Source: Bryobacterales bacterium
Lineage (GTDB): Bacteria > Acidobacteriota > Terriglobia > Bryobacterales > Bryobacteraceae
NCBI GenBank assembly: GCA_020851555.1
Contig: JADZCM010000001.1
Location: 178,344-242,343 of the forward strand
Direction: 5' to 3'
DNA length: 64,000 bases
The notes under the pieces are model-generated. The model saw only the letters and a list, made by a program, of their open reading frames with translations, made no database searches and was not told the origin of the DNA. The position numbers and the translations under genes are program-made. How positions within the stretch are numbered: the first letter of the stretch is position 1; each line of letters starts with the position of its first letter. Below, piece by piece: positions 24,778 through 32,421 of the stretch.

Positions 24778-25803
24778 TTACTTCAGGTTAGCACCGGCCG
24801 GCACGAGGATCGCGTAGCCGATGGCGCCGTTGAGACGCTCCACCGGGTGGGCCGCATCCCCGCCTCCGAACCACACGCGGATGCGGTTGTCTTCCAGCAG
24901 CACCGTTGGGTCGCAAACGACCTTGGCATTCCACGCCTCGCCGCCGGAAAACACGGTCTCCGCCGCGAGCCGGGTCCAGCGCACGCCGTCGAGCGACCAG
25001 GCGGCGCCGATGCGCCGGTACTCCTGCCGGTCGCGCCCCGTGTACAGCATCCAATAGCGCCCGTGTGAACTCCAGACGGCCGGCTCTCCCAGTCCTCTCT
25101 CATCGAAGGCGCCGGGCGCCCCGAGTTCCAGCACGGGGTTTGTAGTCAGGCGCTGCCAGCGCACGCCGTCCGGGGAGCGCGCCAGCCCCAGCCGCTGCCG
25201 CCGCGCCCGGTCCTGCCCGAGGTAGTACATGTAGTAGGTCCCGCCCGCCCGGATCACGTAGGGGTCGGCCACCCCGCGCTCGTCCCAGCTTCCCTGCGGA
25301 CCGGGCCTGAGGACGGGCTGGCGCTGCTTGACCCACTGCCGGCCGTCTGTGGATCTCGCCAGCCCGATGGCCGGCGGAGAGCCCGCCTGATACCAGTAGA
25401 GGAACTCCCCGCCGATCGCGAGAGCGTGTCCGTTGGCGGCGATGTAGCCGCCCTCCCACGCCGCCGGGCCTGGAGAGAGAACCCTGCCGAGCTTGGTCCA
25501 GCGCAGCCCGTCGGCGGAGGAGGCCAGGCCCGTGCGCCAGGTCCGGCCGTCGAAGCCCGAGTACAGGTTGTAGTAGGTCCCGCTGACCTTGACCACCGAG
25601 GGATTGAGCGCGTCCACGCTGTCCCAATCACCCGCGGCGCCCCGTTCCAGCACGGGCGCGGGAGAGGCCTCCCAGCGGAAGGCTAACGGCGGCCCCCCCG
25701 GTTCAAGGGGCAGGGTGAACCGGGAGTAGCCGGAGCAACCGCACAGCATCGCGAGCGCCAGAAGCCCCGGGCACGCCAGAGGGAACCGTCCGCGAAGCCT
25801 CAT
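24778..25803 (-). CDS. Lipoprotein with five-bladed propeller (GH43/GH32/GH130-like fold)
   Basis: The 341-residue product has a lipoprotein signal (PGLLALAMLCGCSG, lipobox LCGC). After it comes a repeated blade pattern with motifs such as YYNLYSGFDGRTWRTGLASSADGLRWTKLG, FLYWYQAGSPPAIGLARSTDGRQW, YYMYYLGQDRARRQRLGLARSPDGVRW and YWMLYTGRDRQEYRRIGAAWSLDGVRW. This is the pattern of secreted beta-fructosidase-like and arabinanase-like propellers. Aspartates in the ADPYVI and CDPTVL segments could be catalytic, but I cannot name a substrate. The ATG overlaps the stop of the histidine kinase gene (ATGA) and the stop abuts bshA, so it is inside an operon. Confidence 0.75.
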   Translation of the reverse strand: MRLRGRFPLACPGLLALAMLCGCSGYSRFTLPLEPGGPPLAFRWEASPAPVLERGAAGDWDSVDALNPSVVKVSGTYYNLYSGFDGRTWRTGLASSADGLRWTKLGRVLSPGPAAWEGGYIAANGHALAIGGEFLYWYQAGSPPAIGLARSTDGRQWVKQRQPVLRPGPQGSWDERGVADPYVIRAGGTYYMYYLGQDRARRQRLGLARSPDGVRWQRLTTNPVLELGAPGAFDERGLGEPAVWSSHGRYWMLYTGRDRQEYRRIGAAWSLDGVRWTRLAAETVFSGGEAWNAKVVCDPTVLLEDNRIRVWFGGGDAAHPVERLNGAIGYAILVPAGANLK

Positions 25804-26963
25804 GCGGGTATCTGCACGGTGACGGACGCGCCCCGTTGCGGCCGCGATTCCAGCATCAGCTTGCCGCCCAGTTGCCGCACCCGTATCCGGATGCTGGCCG
25901 GACCCAGGCGCAGCAGGTCCAGCTCCTCCAGGCTGTACGCTCCACTGAAAGGAAAGCCCGTTCCGTTGTCCTCGACCGTAATTTCCGCGCCATCCGGCCC
26001 GCCGCGCAAGGTCACCGCCACGCGCGTGGCACGGGAGTGTTTCCGCACGTTGTTGAGGGCCTCCTGGAGAATCTGGGCAACCTGGGCGGAGCGGTCCGCC
26101 GCGCTCATCTCCGGCGAGCCCTGGTTCTGAAAGCTGGCGGCGATCCCGGTGTGCTTTTCGAACTCCCGGACGGCCTGCCGCAGGGTGGACACGAGCCCGC
26201 CTTCTCCCACTTCCACGGGCCGGATGCCCTTCAGAAAAGCCCGCATCTCGGCCGTCTGGCCGCGGGCAAGCTCCTGCACCGAACGAAGCTCTTCCAAGGC
26301 CGCTTCGGGCTTGCGCTCCATGATCTTGCGCAGCGTTTCCAGGCGCATTTGAAGGCCGGCGAAGCCTTGCAGCGGCCCATCGTGGAAGTCGCCGGCGAGT
26401 TTGTGCCTCTCGGCGTCACGCGCGCGCTCGGCCTGCTCCCGCCATTCGCCGGACCTGCGCAAGCCTTCGGCCAGCAGGGACTCCAGGCGCGAGCGCTGCC
26501 ATGCGCCAGCCGCCCCCAGCGCGCCCAACCAGACGGTGAGGGGCCACAGCGCGGCCGCCTGCGGCGTCCGGACGCCCGCCAGGAACGCGCAGGAGGCGGC
26601 CGCCACGATGCAGGTGCTCAAGAAGCTCTGGGTGAGCAGGCAGGCGAGCATCAGGTGGCAAAAGAGCGCGCCCGCCAGCAACGGCCCGGAGCCGGCGCCG
26701 AAGGCGGCGAACAGCATGAAGAAGATGCTCTGGAGCACCAGCCCGAGGAGTTCGAAACCCGGCCGCTCCTCCCAGCGCGCTATCAGGCTCAAGAGGGCGA
26801 AGGCCGCGAACAGGTACGCTGCGACGGTGACCCCCCAATGCGAGGAGGAGGACGCCAGCTCCGACAGCAGGCAGGCCAGGGCAACCACCGCCCGCAATGC
26901 CGCCAGGAGGCGGCGATGGAGGGGGCTCTCGCCAGCCCCGGCAATGGGCGTCATCCCGGACAA
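25800..26963 (-). CDS. Membrane histidine kinase of the HisKA_3 (NarL-type) family
   Basis: The 387-residue product has an N-terminal half with about five or six membrane segments (roughly residues 17-150), a linker, the dimerisation helix with the phospho-acceptor His (AGDFHDGPLQGFAGLQMRLETL), and a GHKL ATPase domain with N box (LQEALNNVRKHSRA) and G box (ITVEDNGTGFPFSG). No extracellular sensor domain is visible; sensing is probably through the membrane part. The partner regulator would be a LuxR/NarL-type protein, but none is adjacent. The start may be the TTG at 26963, with AAGAGG 6 bases upstream, or the ATG at 26954. The stop overlaps the lipoprotein start. Confidence 0.88.
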   Translation of the reverse strand: MSGMTPIAGAGESPLHRRLLAALRAVVALACLLSELASSSSHWGVTVAAYLFAAFALLSLIARWEERPGFELLGLVLQSIFFMLFAAFGAGSGPLLAGALFCHLMLACLLTQSFLSTCIVAAASCAFLAGVRTPQAAALWPLTVWLGALGAAGAWQRSRLESLLAEGLRRSGEWREQAERARDAERHKLAGDFHDGPLQGFAGLQMRLETLRKIMERKPEAALEELRSVQELARGQTAEMRAFLKGIRPVEVGEGGLVSTLRQAVREFEKHTGIAASFQNQGSPEMSAADRSAQVAQILQEALNNVRKHSRATRVAVTLRGGPDGAEITVEDNGTGFPFSGAYSLEELDLLRLGPASIRIRVRQLGGKLMLESRPQRGASVTVQIPA

Positions 26964-26965
26964 TC

Positions 26966-27511
26966 TTACCTCTTGTACAGGTACAGCGTGTGGCTTCGCC
27001 CCTCCCCGTCATCCTCGATCTGCAACACCTCCACGGGCGTCCAGCCGGGGATCTCGAAATCATGAGCCACCAGGCGGGTCCCTTTGCGAAGCTGCTTGTC
27101 GAGCATCGGGCGGATCTTCTCGTTGGAGGCGGGCAGCAAGTACACCGTGATGAGGTCGGCGGAACTCAAGTCCTGACGGAGAATATCGCCGTTGATGATG
27201 CGGGCCGTCTTCTGGAGGTCCAGGCTCTTGATGCGGTCCGAACTCTGCCGGGCAAGGTCCTTGTCGAATTCAATGCCCGTTGCGTCGGCGTGGTACTTCT
27301 GGGCGGCCATGATGACGATGCGGCCGTCCCCGCTGCCGAGGTCGAACATCTTCTCCCCGGCCTTCAACCCGCCCAACTGAAGCATCTTCTCGACCACCGT
27401 CTCCGGCGTGGGATAGTAGGGCGCCAGGCGCTCCGGTTCCTGCGCCTGCTGCCCGGCCAGACCCGCCAGCGAGCCGGCAAGCAACCATAGAACACTCCGT
27501 CGAACCAGCAT
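26966..27511 (-). CDS. SAM-dependent methyltransferase with an apparent export signal
   Basis: This 181-residue protein has a class I methyltransferase fold: motif I (MFDLGSGDGRIVIMAAQ), the acidic end of strand 2 (ATGIEFDKDLA), NGDILRQDL for motif II and a DLITVYLLPASNEKI motif after it. It resembles small lysine-type methyltransferases of the FAM173-like group. It begins MLVRRSVLWLLAGSLAGLAGQQAQ, a typical Sec signal, which is odd since SAM is cytoplasmic. The ATG at 27509-27511 is well supported by GGAGAG 6 bases upstream. It starts 56 bases after the BNR/TIGR03437 gene and its stop lies two bases before the histidine kinase TTG. Target unknown. Confidence 0.75.
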   Translation of the reverse strand: MLVRRSVLWLLAGSLAGLAGQQAQEPERLAPYYPTPETVVEKMLQLGGLKAGEKMFDLGSGDGRIVIMAAQKYHADATGIEFDKDLARQSSDRIKSLDLQKTARIINGDILRQDLSSADLITVYLLPASNEKIRPMLDKQLRKGTRLVAHDFEIPGWTPVEVLQIEDDGEGRSHTLYLYKR

Positions 27512-27567
27512 GCTATCTCTCCGCAAGCCACGTGCGCGGAGCGCGGCTCCGCGTTCTTCTCAGCCCC

Positions 27568-29499
27568 TCAGGGTTCCAGGTCGATCCTGACCCGGTTGCT
27601 CCGCCGGCCGGCCGCCCGAAGGTAGATCTCGCCGGGACCTCCGTTCACGAGCAGCGGCAACTGCACTTCGACCAGGTAGAAACCGACGTATCCGGGCGCC
27701 AGCGTGGCCCGCGTGACCTCCACCGGGCTGCCGTCCAGGTAGGCTTCCACGCGGACCGCGACGGCAGGCGGTTCGCGCAGGGGCGCGGCCATGCCGGTGG
27801 GCCAGGGAGGCGTCACCTGCCCCAGACCGGCCGCCAGGACCTGCACCCGCGAGCCCGCGCGGGCGGGATGAAGCGCGTCCAGCAGGACGCCGCTGTCGGC
27901 GTCCAGGATCAGCGCGGCGCCTTCCCGGTCCACGAAGATCGCCGGGGAAACCTCCACCAGCGGCACGTCCACCGTCCACTGCCCCCTGGTAAGCTCCAGG
28001 GCGAGGCGGGCGAAAGTCCCGGTCGCTTCGAAGGGAACCTGGATCTGGGATTCGGTCTCGCCGGCCTGCAACACCGGAGCCGGCAGGAGGCCGGCCTGCG
28101 CCCTGAGCAGGCGTCCCCCGATGACCGTCAGCAGTGACCCGGGCGCCGCCGGACGCCCGCTCAGGTCGGCCGAGTTCACCACCGTGACGTTCAGAAAACG
28201 GTGCGGGGCCGGCGCCGAGTAGATGCCGTAGCCGTCTACCGCGACATAGACGCGGTTCCCCGGCTGGTCCAGGGCAACGTCGACGGCGGGAGCGCGCGGA
28301 AGGGTCGCCGACATCGGGATCCAGCGGCCTGGGCGGGCCGAAATCCCGTCCAGTAGGACCAGGAACACGCCCTCCGAGGTGGCGGCATAGACGGCGGAGC
28401 CCGAGGGGTCCGCCGTCACTCCGTTCACAGTCCCTCGCGGGAGGTCGCCGGTCAGGTTCTGCCAGGTGAGGCCGCCGTCCAGCGAGCGCAAGACTCTCGG
28501 ACGATCCAGGCCCGCGGAAGCGTCTCCCCCCAACGCCACAAACACCACGCCGGACTGCTCCGGCAAGGCGTACACGGCTCGCACGGGGGCGCCGTCCCCG
28601 CCCCGCACGAGCATCCAATCGCCGCCGCCGTCCAGCGACACCCAGATGTCGCCATTTTCGGTTCCGGCGTAGTCGTGGCTGGAGCCGGCAGCCAGAGCCG
28701 TCACCCGGGAGCCGGCCTGCACGGCGGCAGAACGGCCCAAGGCTTCGCGCCGCGCGTGCTCGGGGTCGTCCACCGGCTGCCAGGCCTGGCGCTCGCCCGG
28801 CGCCCACTCGTAGACGTCTCCGGAGCCAAGAAGTATGCGGGTCCCGCGGGTTCCGGCCGGCGCGTTCAGTAATCGCCTGACGGGCAGATTCGCAAGCGTC
28901 TCGTTGAGGCCGGCCCACGACAGGCCGCCATCCGAGGAGCGCCATACGCCGTAACGGTTGGCCACCGCCACGACGTCCGGATCCGACGGGGAAACGGCCA
29001 GATCCACAAAGCCTCCGCCGATGATGGACCGTCCGTGAAAACCGGTCACATTGCGCCAGGAGCGCCCACCGTCATCCGACCTGTAGATGTGCGACCCGAA
29101 GCCGTACAGCCTCGCGTAGAAGCCGTCTCCCGCCCGCACCTTTGCGCCGGGTTCGGGCACGGAGGGAACCGCGGCGGTCACCCGGTCGTCCGGTTCGGGC
29201 GCCGAGGCCGCGTCCAGGACTCGCCAGTCTCCCGACTCCCGGCTTTCAAAGTACCGGCCGGAGGCGGTGCGCACGGCCAGACCCGCGCCGCCGTCCGTAA
29301 ACCAAACCCGTTCGACCGGGCCGGTGGCGGGAGACGCCAGGAAAGCCTCAAAAGATGGTGCGCCGACAGCCCTCCATTCGGGGCGCAATCCGGCCTCCGG
29401 CGCCGGGAGTTGCGCCCACCCCGCCAGGCAGCCCGCCAGGCATAGGACTGCTGCCGCGCCCGGACGCAGGCGTCTAGGCACTGGGTCGTGTTGACACAT
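27568..29499 (-). CDS. Secreted BNR/sialidase-type propeller with TIGR03437 C-terminal domain
   Basis: The 643-residue product starts with a signal peptide (LRPGAAAVLCLAGCLAGWAQ). It then has several Asp-box (BNR) repeats of the form SxDGGxxW: RSDDGGRSWRNVT, RSSDGGLSWAGL, SLDGGGDWMLV and RSLDGGLTWQNLT. These indicate a sialidase/photosynthesis-assembly-type beta propeller. The last 200 residues (from about VVNSADLSGRPAAPGSLLTVIG) match my memory of the TIGR03437 'Solibacter C-terminal' domain: paired beta domains, SNRVRIDLEP at the end, AGSRVQVLAAGLGQVTPPWPTG and APGYVGFYLVEVQLP. Enzymatic activity is not implied. The frame is open far upstream of the chosen ATG at 29497-29499, but that part runs antisense to the FecR-like gene. 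Confidence 0.8.
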   Translation of the reverse strand: MCQHDPVPRRLRPGAAAVLCLAGCLAGWAQLPAPEAGLRPEWRAVGAPSFEAFLASPATGPVERVWFTDGGAGLAVRTASGRYFESRESGDWRVLDAASAPEPDDRVTAAVPSVPEPGAKVRAGDGFYARLYGFGSHIYRSDDGGRSWRNVTGFHGRSIIGGGFVDLAVSPSDPDVVAVANRYGVWRSSDGGLSWAGLNETLANLPVRRLLNAPAGTRGTRILLGSGDVYEWAPGERQAWQPVDDPEHARREALGRSAAVQAGSRVTALAAGSSHDYAGTENGDIWVSLDGGGDWMLVRGGDGAPVRAVYALPEQSGVVFVALGGDASAGLDRPRVLRSLDGGLTWQNLTGDLPRGTVNGVTADPSGSAVYAATSEGVFLVLLDGISARPGRWIPMSATLPRAPAVDVALDQPGNRVYVAVDGYGIYSAPAPHRFLNVTVVNSADLSGRPAAPGSLLTVIGGRLLRAQAGLLPAPVLQAGETESQIQVPFEATGTFARLALELTRGQWTVDVPLVEVSPAIFVDREGAALILDADSGVLLDALHPARAGSRVQVLAAGLGQVTPPWPTGMAAPLREPPAVAVRVEAYLDGSPVEVTRATLAPGYVGFYLVEVQLPLLVNGGPGEIYLRAAGRRSNRVRIDLEP

Positions 29500-29510
29500 C
29501 CAAAGAGTCC

Positions 29511-29547
29511 ATTGTACCCCTAAGGGTAGTACTTCGGCCGGCCGAAG
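29511..29547. promoter_or_regulatory. Regulatory region with a perfect 16-bp palindrome between divergent genes
   Basis: A minus-strand -10 box TACAAT (29511-29516) sits 11 bases before the BNR/TIGR03437 start. It overlaps a dyad TACCC-CTAA-GGGTA (29515-29528). Three bases further is the perfect palindrome CTTCGGCCGGCCGAAG (29532-29547), located where the -35 would be. The placement suits a repressor operator. The palindrome is made of GC-rich bases, so chance cannot be excluded. Confidence 0.45.
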
Positions 29548-29611
29548 ACAATGATGAGACACGGTTTGTGAAAAAAAACGGCATGGAGGCCTTCTTGCAG
29601 TGCAGGTTTGG

Positions 29612-29620
29612 TGATAGACT
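29612..29620 (+). promoter_or_regulatory. Candidate extended -10 promoter of the FecR-like gene
   Basis: TGATAGACT fits the extended -10 pattern TGnTAnnnT, 56 bases before the FecR-like start. A TTGCAG occurs at 29595 but only 14 bases upstream of the -10, so it is not a good -35. Confidence 0.4.
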
Positions 29621-29676
29621 GTCCTGGAGCAGCAAGGGCAGCGTGAGCTGTTGGCAGATGAGGTAGAGCGCCGGTT

Positions 29677-30519
29677 ATGCGAAAGCTGGCCGCCAGAATA
29701 ATGGCACTGGTAGCGCTGACGGGCGCCGTGTGCCTGGCGCAGGTGGACGTACCGCAGCTTGGTACGTCTAGTCCCGCGAAAGTTGTTTCGCTGGCCGGCC
29801 AGGTTTCCACCTTCCACGACGGGCAACCCTGGGCGCTTGCTGCCGGCGACCAGGTCAGGGTAGGGCAGATCATCGAATCCGGACCGGACGGATACGCTAT
29901 CTTCGAGATCTCCGACGGCAGCACGTTCGAGGTATTCCCCAACTCGCGCGTCGTGTTCCGCAAGACTCCGGGGAACCTCAAGGATCTGCTCGACGTGTTC
30001 ATCGGCCGGGTGAAGGTCCACATACAGAAATGGGGCGGCCAGCCCAATTTCAACCGTGTGTTCACGCCGACAGCGGTCATTTCCGTCCGCGGGACCACGT
30101 TCTTCGTGGAAGTTGAGGACGAGGACGCCACCACGCTGGTCCTGGTGGACGAGGGTCTGGTCGAGGTGCAACACGCACAGCACCCCGGCCCGCCGAAACT
30201 CCTCCATACGGGTGAATGGCTGCGCGTCTACCGGAACGTGCCGCTGGCGTCCGCCAGGATCGCCAAGGACTCCGCTTTGCGGGCCGCGTTCCGCGTACTC
30301 GCCGATACGCTGTACACCGCAGTGGGCCGCAACCCCCGCATCCCCCTGGGGCGCTCGCCCCTGCCTGGGAGCGGCGGGGGAATCCCGCTGCCGGGCGACT
30401 CGGGCGGGGGCGTCACGCCTCCACCGCTGCCGGGCGATACCGGCCCGGGCACTATTCCGCCGGCGCCTGGCGATGCCGGAGGAGTTCCGGCGCCGCCTCC
30501 ACCCCCTCCGGGCGGCTGA
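29677..30519 (+). CDS. Secreted FecR-domain protein with Pro/Gly-rich tail
   Basis: The 280-residue product has a signal peptide (MRKLAARIMALVALTGAVCLAQ). A FecR domain follows, with the pattern VVSLAGQVSTF, GDQVRVGQIIESGPDGYAIFEISDGSTFEVFPNSRVVF, and then FTPTAVISVRGTTFFVEVEDEDATTLVLVDEGLVEV. FecR domains are periplasmic; in this lineage stand-alone secreted copies with no sigma factor are common and their role is open. The last 55 residues are low-complexity proline/glycine with PLPGxxGxG-type repeats ending PPPPPPGG. It begins a three-gene unit with the next two genes. No fecI-like sigma gene is near. Confidence 0.85.
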   Translation: MRKLAARIMALVALTGAVCLAQVDVPQLGTSSPAKVVSLAGQVSTFHDGQPWALAAGDQVRVGQIIESGPDGYAIFEISDGSTFEVFPNSRVVFRKTPGNLKDLLDVFIGRVKVHIQKWGGQPNFNRVFTPTAVISVRGTTFFVEVEDEDATTLVLVDEGLVEVQHAQHPGPPKLLHTGEWLRVYRNVPLASARIAKDSALRAAFRVLADTLYTAVGRNPRIPLGRSPLPGSGGGIPLPGDSGGGVTPPPLPGDTGPGTIPPAPGDAGGVPAPPPPPPGG

Positions 30520-30552
30520 AGCGTGAGAGACTAGCCTTAGAGGAAAGGCAGC

Positions 30553-31134
30553 ATGCGTGTCGGTGCGGTTGTGCGTTTGTGTCTCGTGTCGGCGGCGTTC
30601 TGCGGAACGCCGGTCCTGCCCGCGCAGAGCGAGGGGTTGCCCCCCGAGTGGGAGATCCGCAAGGACCTTGAGGCGCTGGTGGAACAGACCCGGCGTCTGA
30701 GTACTCCGCTCGCAACGTTGAAGCCCGCCGACTGGGTGGGGAGGGGAGCGCCCGCGGCCTATCAGGGCCAGTTGCAGTCCGTCAGAGCTGAGAACGAGTA
30801 CCTGGCGGGCTCCGCGGCGAAACTGGCGAAGGATCCCGAGCAATTGACGGTAGCTCTTGAGACCTACCTGCGCATGCAGTCTCGCGACGCCCTGCTGAAC
30901 TCGCTGAGCGACGGTGTGGCGAGGTACCAGAACCCGGCCCTGGCGGATCTGATTCGCGCCGCCATGGCGGAGAGCGCCGCCTCAGGCGAGAAGCTGAGGC
31001 AATACCTGGTGCGGCTGGCGGCGCTCAAGGAAGAGCAATTGAAGGTGGCCAACCAGGAGGCGCAGCGCTGCCGCGCTCTCACGCTCCAGCAGCCCGCGCG
31101 GAAGGAACCGGGAAAGCCGGGAGGAGCGAGATGA
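30553..31134 (+). CDS. Hypothetical secreted helical protein
   Basis: The 193-residue product has a signal peptide (VRLCLVSAAFCGTPVLPAQ). The mature part is almost entirely charged alpha-helical sequence, with Glu/Leu/Ala-rich segments such as KDLEALVEQTRRLSTPLATL and SAAKLAKDPEQLTVALETYLRMQ, and a basic, Pro/Gly-rich end (PARKEPGKPGGAR). It probably forms a helical bundle or coiled coil. I recognise no family. It starts 33 bases after the FecR-like gene and its stop overlaps the ATG of the next gene by four bases, so the three are co-translated. It may act together with the FecR-like protein in the periplasm. Confidence 0.7.
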   Translation: MRVGAVVRLCLVSAAFCGTPVLPAQSEGLPPEWEIRKDLEALVEQTRRLSTPLATLKPADWVGRGAPAAYQGQLQSVRAENEYLAGSAAKLAKDPEQLTVALETYLRMQSRDALLNSLSDGVARYQNPALADLIRAAMAESAASGEKLRQYLVRLAALKEEQLKVANQEAQRCRALTLQQPARKEPGKPGGAR

Positions 31135-31325
31135 GCGCACCCGGACCGTATCAGTGCTACATCTGCGGAGACCCCTCGGCGCGAATCTGTGTCTATTGCA
31201 CCAAGGACGCTTGCGAAAACCACATTTGCGAGAAGTGCGCGCGGTGTAGCGACTGCTGCGCGTGTGAAGTGCCCCTGGACGAACTCGCGGATGGACCGCG
31301 GGATCACGCCGTCGAAGGCGGCTGA
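31131..31325 (+). CDS. Cys-rich mini-protein (zinc-ribbon or B-box-like)
   Basis: This 64-residue protein has 11 cysteines and one histidine between residues 9 and 45: C9, C12, C20, C23, C28, H31, C33, C36, C39, C42, C43, C45. CYICG, CVYC, CENHIC and CEKCARCSDCC-type pairs suggest two or three zinc sites, somewhat like B-box or ribbon folds. An acidic tail (PLDELADGPRDHAVEGG) follows. There is no signal peptide, although its upstream partners are secreted. The start overlaps the upstream stop (ATGA), so it is translationally coupled. Function unknown. Confidence 0.7.
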   Translation: MSAPGPYQCYICGDPSARICVYCTKDACENHICEKCARCSDCCACEVPLDELADGPRDHAVEGG

Positions 31326-31373
31326 CGGCGCAGAACGGCCCGCTGTTTGGGGATTTGCCGGCCCCTCCCCAAG

Positions 31374-32318
31374 CTAGGCAAGCAGATTCACCAGGCGGAG
31401 GAGTTCCTCGTCGGTGGTGTCATCGGGAACGGAGCAGCCGGGAGCCAGGATGAAGCGGCGGCCCGCCGCCTGTTCCGCCGCCTCCCATTGGCTCTTCATT
31501 TCGGCCGCCGTGAGGGAGCGGAACTTTACCTCGTCCAGACCTCCCATCAACACGCCGGAGAACCGTCCGCGCACCTCCGCGACCGCGACCCTGGTGGCGT
31601 GCGCCGAGTAGCTGATGACCGTGGCGGGCCACCCCGAGTAGAACAGGTCCAGGTACACCCTGTCCTGGTGCAGATGCATCACGTTGATCGGGGCGTCTTT
31701 CACCGCTTCCAGGACCATCCGGTCGAAAGGCTCGCTGAACCTGGCATAGGCCGCCCTCGACAGGACGCCCTCCTGAGCGTTGGCGATAGCCAGGAAGACG
31801 CCGGAGGCCCCCAGCGAGACCGCGCGCCGGGCGTGGTTCGCCTGGCTCTTCGCGATCGCTTCCAGCGCGTCCAGCAGCGCCTGGGGCTTTTCGGCCATCA
31901 ACTGCACGACCTCCGCCGGCGAGGACAGCTTCTCGGCGACGTTCCAGGGGTTGAAGAGAGTCTCGATGAAATGGGCCTGGCCGGCCAGCCCGTCCCGAAT
32001 CAACTCCAGTGCGCGTATCTGCTCGGGATAAGGATCCTCCTGGACGCGCACCTCGTACCACGGGCCCGCCGGCTTGGGGAAGGGGAAGTCGCTCATGACC
32101 TTCACGAGGTCCGTACGGAGTCGCCGGTGAAAGTCCAGCGTCGCCTCGGCGTGGCGTGCGCCGCTCGGAAGCCGGAAATGGTACCAGAACGTGAAAGGCG
32201 GGCGATCGGCCTCCATGCCTCGCAAAGCGCGGTCTACCCGTTCCTTGCTTGTCAGCTTGCCGGAACCGCGGCCGACGGCCGGCGGGGCGGCGGGTACGAA
32301 ATCCTGTCCGGATGCCAC
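31374..32318 (-). CDS. Uroporphyrinogen decarboxylase-family protein (not HemE)
   Basis: The 314-residue protein belongs to the URO-D superfamily, which also holds corrinoid methyltransferases such as MtaA and CmuA. The fold markers are present (LTSKERVDRALRGMEADRPPFTFWYHF, FIETLFNPWNVAEKL, SLGASGVFLAIANAQ, INVMHLHQDRVY, GVLMGGLDE, FILAPGCSVPDDT). The HemE active-site arginine/aspartate pattern is not evident, so true uroporphyrinogen decarboxylation is unlikely. The start is taken as the GTG at 32316-32318, with GAGGGGG 7 bases before it; a GTG at 32336 is also in frame. It follows the glycosidase gene by 100 bases and may share its transcript. Substrate unknown. Confidence 0.75.
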   Translation of the reverse strand: MASGQDFVPAAPPAVGRGSGKLTSKERVDRALRGMEADRPPFTFWYHFRLPSGARHAEATLDFHRRLRTDLVKVMSDFPFPKPAGPWYEVRVQEDPYPEQIRALELIRDGLAGQAHFIETLFNPWNVAEKLSSPAEVVQLMAEKPQALLDALEAIAKSQANHARRAVSLGASGVFLAIANAQEGVLSRAAYARFSEPFDRMVLEAVKDAPINVMHLHQDRVYLDLFYSGWPATVISYSAHATRVAVAEVRGRFSGVLMGGLDEVKFRSLTAAEMKSQWEAAEQAAGRRFILAPGCSVPDDTTDEELLRLVNLLA

Positions 32319-32421
32319 TGTATTCCCCCTCTTCACGGTATTACGGCCTGCGCGGCCATACGGGAAACCGGCGGCGGCGCCGGCCCGCTTCGCCGGAGGC
32401 GCTTGCGCCGGCCACGCTGGC

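Noticed and set aside
29500..30843. Long upstream extension of the BNR/TIGR03437 frame (1091 codons in all)
   Set aside because: This part is antisense to the FecR-like gene. The signal peptide begins at 29499.
31374..32318. HemE (haem synthesis) as identity of the UroD-family gene
   Set aside because: Active-site pattern and gene context do not fit; only the superfamily is supported.
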